Positions 63,139 through 64,000 of a stretch of DNA of 64,000 nucleotides are shown here, piece by piece. Source of the DNA: Thiorhodovibrio frisius (lineage in GTDB: Bacteria; Pseudomonadota; Gammaproteobacteria; Chromatiales; Chromatiaceae); assembly GCF_033954835.1 (NCBI RefSeq), contig NZ_CP121471.1, positions 4,954,501-5,018,500 on the forward strand, written 5' to 3'. The position numbers were made by a program, and so were the translations under genes. The notes beneath the pieces were generated by a model. That model was not told the origin of the DNA. It saw only the letters and a list, made by a program, of their open reading frames with translations, and did not search any database. Position 1 is the first letter of the stretch. Each line of letters opens with the position of its first letter.

Positions 63139-64000
63139 ATGAGCGACACCGTCAAATACCTGCTCGACGAACAGCACCTGCCCAAGGCCTGGTACAACAT
63201 CAACGCCGACATGCCCGAGCCCATGGCCCCGGTGCTGCATCCTGGCACCAAGCAGCCGATTGGCCCGGATGATCTGGCCGTGATCTTCCCGCGCGCGGTG
63301 ATCGAGCAGGAAATGAGCACCGAGCGGGAGATCGAAATCCCCGAACCGGTGCGCGAGGTCTACCGGCAATGGCGGCCATCGCCGCTGTTTCGCGCCCGTC
63401 GACTGGAAAAGGCGCTCGATACCCCGGCGCGTATTTATTACAAATACGAGGGCGTGAGCCCCGCTGGTAGCCACAAGCCCAACACCGCCATTCCCCAAGC
63501 GTTCTATAACAAGCAGGAAGGGGTCAAGCGCATCACCACCGAGACCGGTGCCGGGCAGTGGGGCTCGTCGCTGGCGCTGGCCGGAACTTTTTTTGGACTG
63601 GAGATCGTCGTCTACATGGTGCGGGTCAGCTTTGACCACAAACCCTATCGGCGCGCCTTCATGGAGACCTTCGGCGCCCAATGTATCGCGAGCCCCAGTA
63701 ATACGACCGAGGCTGGACGTGCCATTCTCGCCGGGCATCCCGACAGCACGGGCAGCTTAGGCATTGCCATCAGCGAGGCGGTCGAACTCGCCGCGCAGCG
63801 CGATGACACCAAGTATGCGCTCGGCAGTGTGCTCAACCATGTGCTCTTGCACCAGACAGTGACGGGCATCGAGGCAAAAGAGCAGATGGCGATGGCCGAT
63901 GATTATCCGGACATGGTCATCGGCTGCACCGGCGGCGGCAGTAACTTTGCCGGGCTGGCTTTCCCGTTTCTTGAGGAACGCCTGCGACAAGGACGTGACA
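63139..64000 (+). CDS. TrpB2-type tryptophan synthase beta chain (partial)
   Basis: Open from ATG 63139 to the window edge, 287 codons without a stop. It makes tryptophan from indole and serine in this family. The long TrpB2-type N-terminus ([39 protein letters not shown]), [12 protein letters not shown], the PLP lysine in [13 protein letters not shown] and the phosphate loop [11 protein letters not shown] separate it from TrpB1, which partners TrpA. Whether it acts without TrpA is not visible. C-terminal third lies outside the window. The ribosome binding site is weak. Confidence 0.93.
   Translation, partial: MSDTVKYLLDEQHLPKAWYNINADMPEPMAPVLHPGTKQPIGPDDLAVIFPRAVIEQEMSTEREIEIPEPVREVYRQWRPSPLFRARRLEKALDTPARIYYKYEGVSPAGSHKPNTAIPQAFYNKQEGVKRITTETGAGQWGSSLALAGTFFGLEIVVYMVRVSFDHKPYRRAFMETFGAQCIASPSNTTEAGRAILAGHPDSTGSLGIAISEAVELAAQRDDTKYALGSVLNHVLLHQTVTGIEAKEQMAMADDYPDMVIGCTGGGSNFAGLAFPFLEERLRQGRD

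Noticed and set aside
62920-63738. 272-codon minus-strand frame
   Set aside because: It overlaps the conserved TrpB2 coding sequence on the other strand.

Overview
The window is about 64 kb of GC-rich gammaproteobacterial DNA, most likely from a purple sulfur bacterium (Chromatiaceae). The main evidence is a pair of genes for flavocytochrome c sulfide dehydrogenase (fccA, fccB) whose proteins follow, from memory, the Allochromatium vinosum enzyme almost residue by residue. A polar-flagellum gene order with flhF, fleN and fliA fits the same group. Genus and species cannot be told from the sequence.

Layout. 1-4.9 kb (minus strand): relA, a membrane diguanylate cyclase, a DUF1656 protein and the start of an HlyD-type membrane fusion protein. 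5.2-9 kb (minus): a sulfide-oxidation cluster, namely a NapC/NirT tetraheme cytochrome, a periplasmic ankyrin-repeat protein, fccA and fccB. 9.7-12.8 kb (minus): a serine hydrolase with a beta-lactamase-type fold and two SPFH/band-7 membrane proteins. 13-16.5 kb (minus): an anaerobic (class III) ribonucleotide reductase locus in which the glycyl-radical segment is a separate 80-residue gene, preceded by an FNR-like site, two NrdR boxes and a TATAAT -10. 16.7-23.8 kb: an MscS remnant, alr, tRNA-Glu(CUC), pcnB, panB, panC, an HdeD-like protein, structured intergenic DNA and an AI-2E-type permease.

24-58 kb is a nearly complete flagellar and chemotaxis region. First comes fliLMNOPQR-flhBA-flhF-fleN-fliA-cheYZAB-cheW-DUF2802 on plus. 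Then flhX, fliK, flgN, flgM and flgA run on minus, followed by cheV, cheR and flgBCDEFGHIJKL on plus. Together these encode the C-ring, the export gate, placement and number control, sigma-28 with its anti-sigma factor, the chemotaxis relay, and the rod, hook and junction. A near-perfect sigma-54 promoter precedes flgB. Flagellin, cap, motor and fleQ genes are not in the window. Directly after flgL come pseC-like and pseB genes for pseudaminic acid, the sugar used to glycosylate flagellins.

60.4-64 kb holds ppsA (minus) and the start of a TrpB2-type tryptophan synthase gene (plus), which is cut by the window edge.

No CRISPR array, intact insertion sequence, prophage or obvious new defence system was seen. 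The most unusual points are the split class III ribonucleotide reductase, two CheY-docking-like peptides in the CheA linker where a P2 domain would normally lie, cysteines confined to the rod and hook proteins FlgE/FlgF/FlgG, and a family of GGCGAAT-N2-ATTCGCC palindromes.
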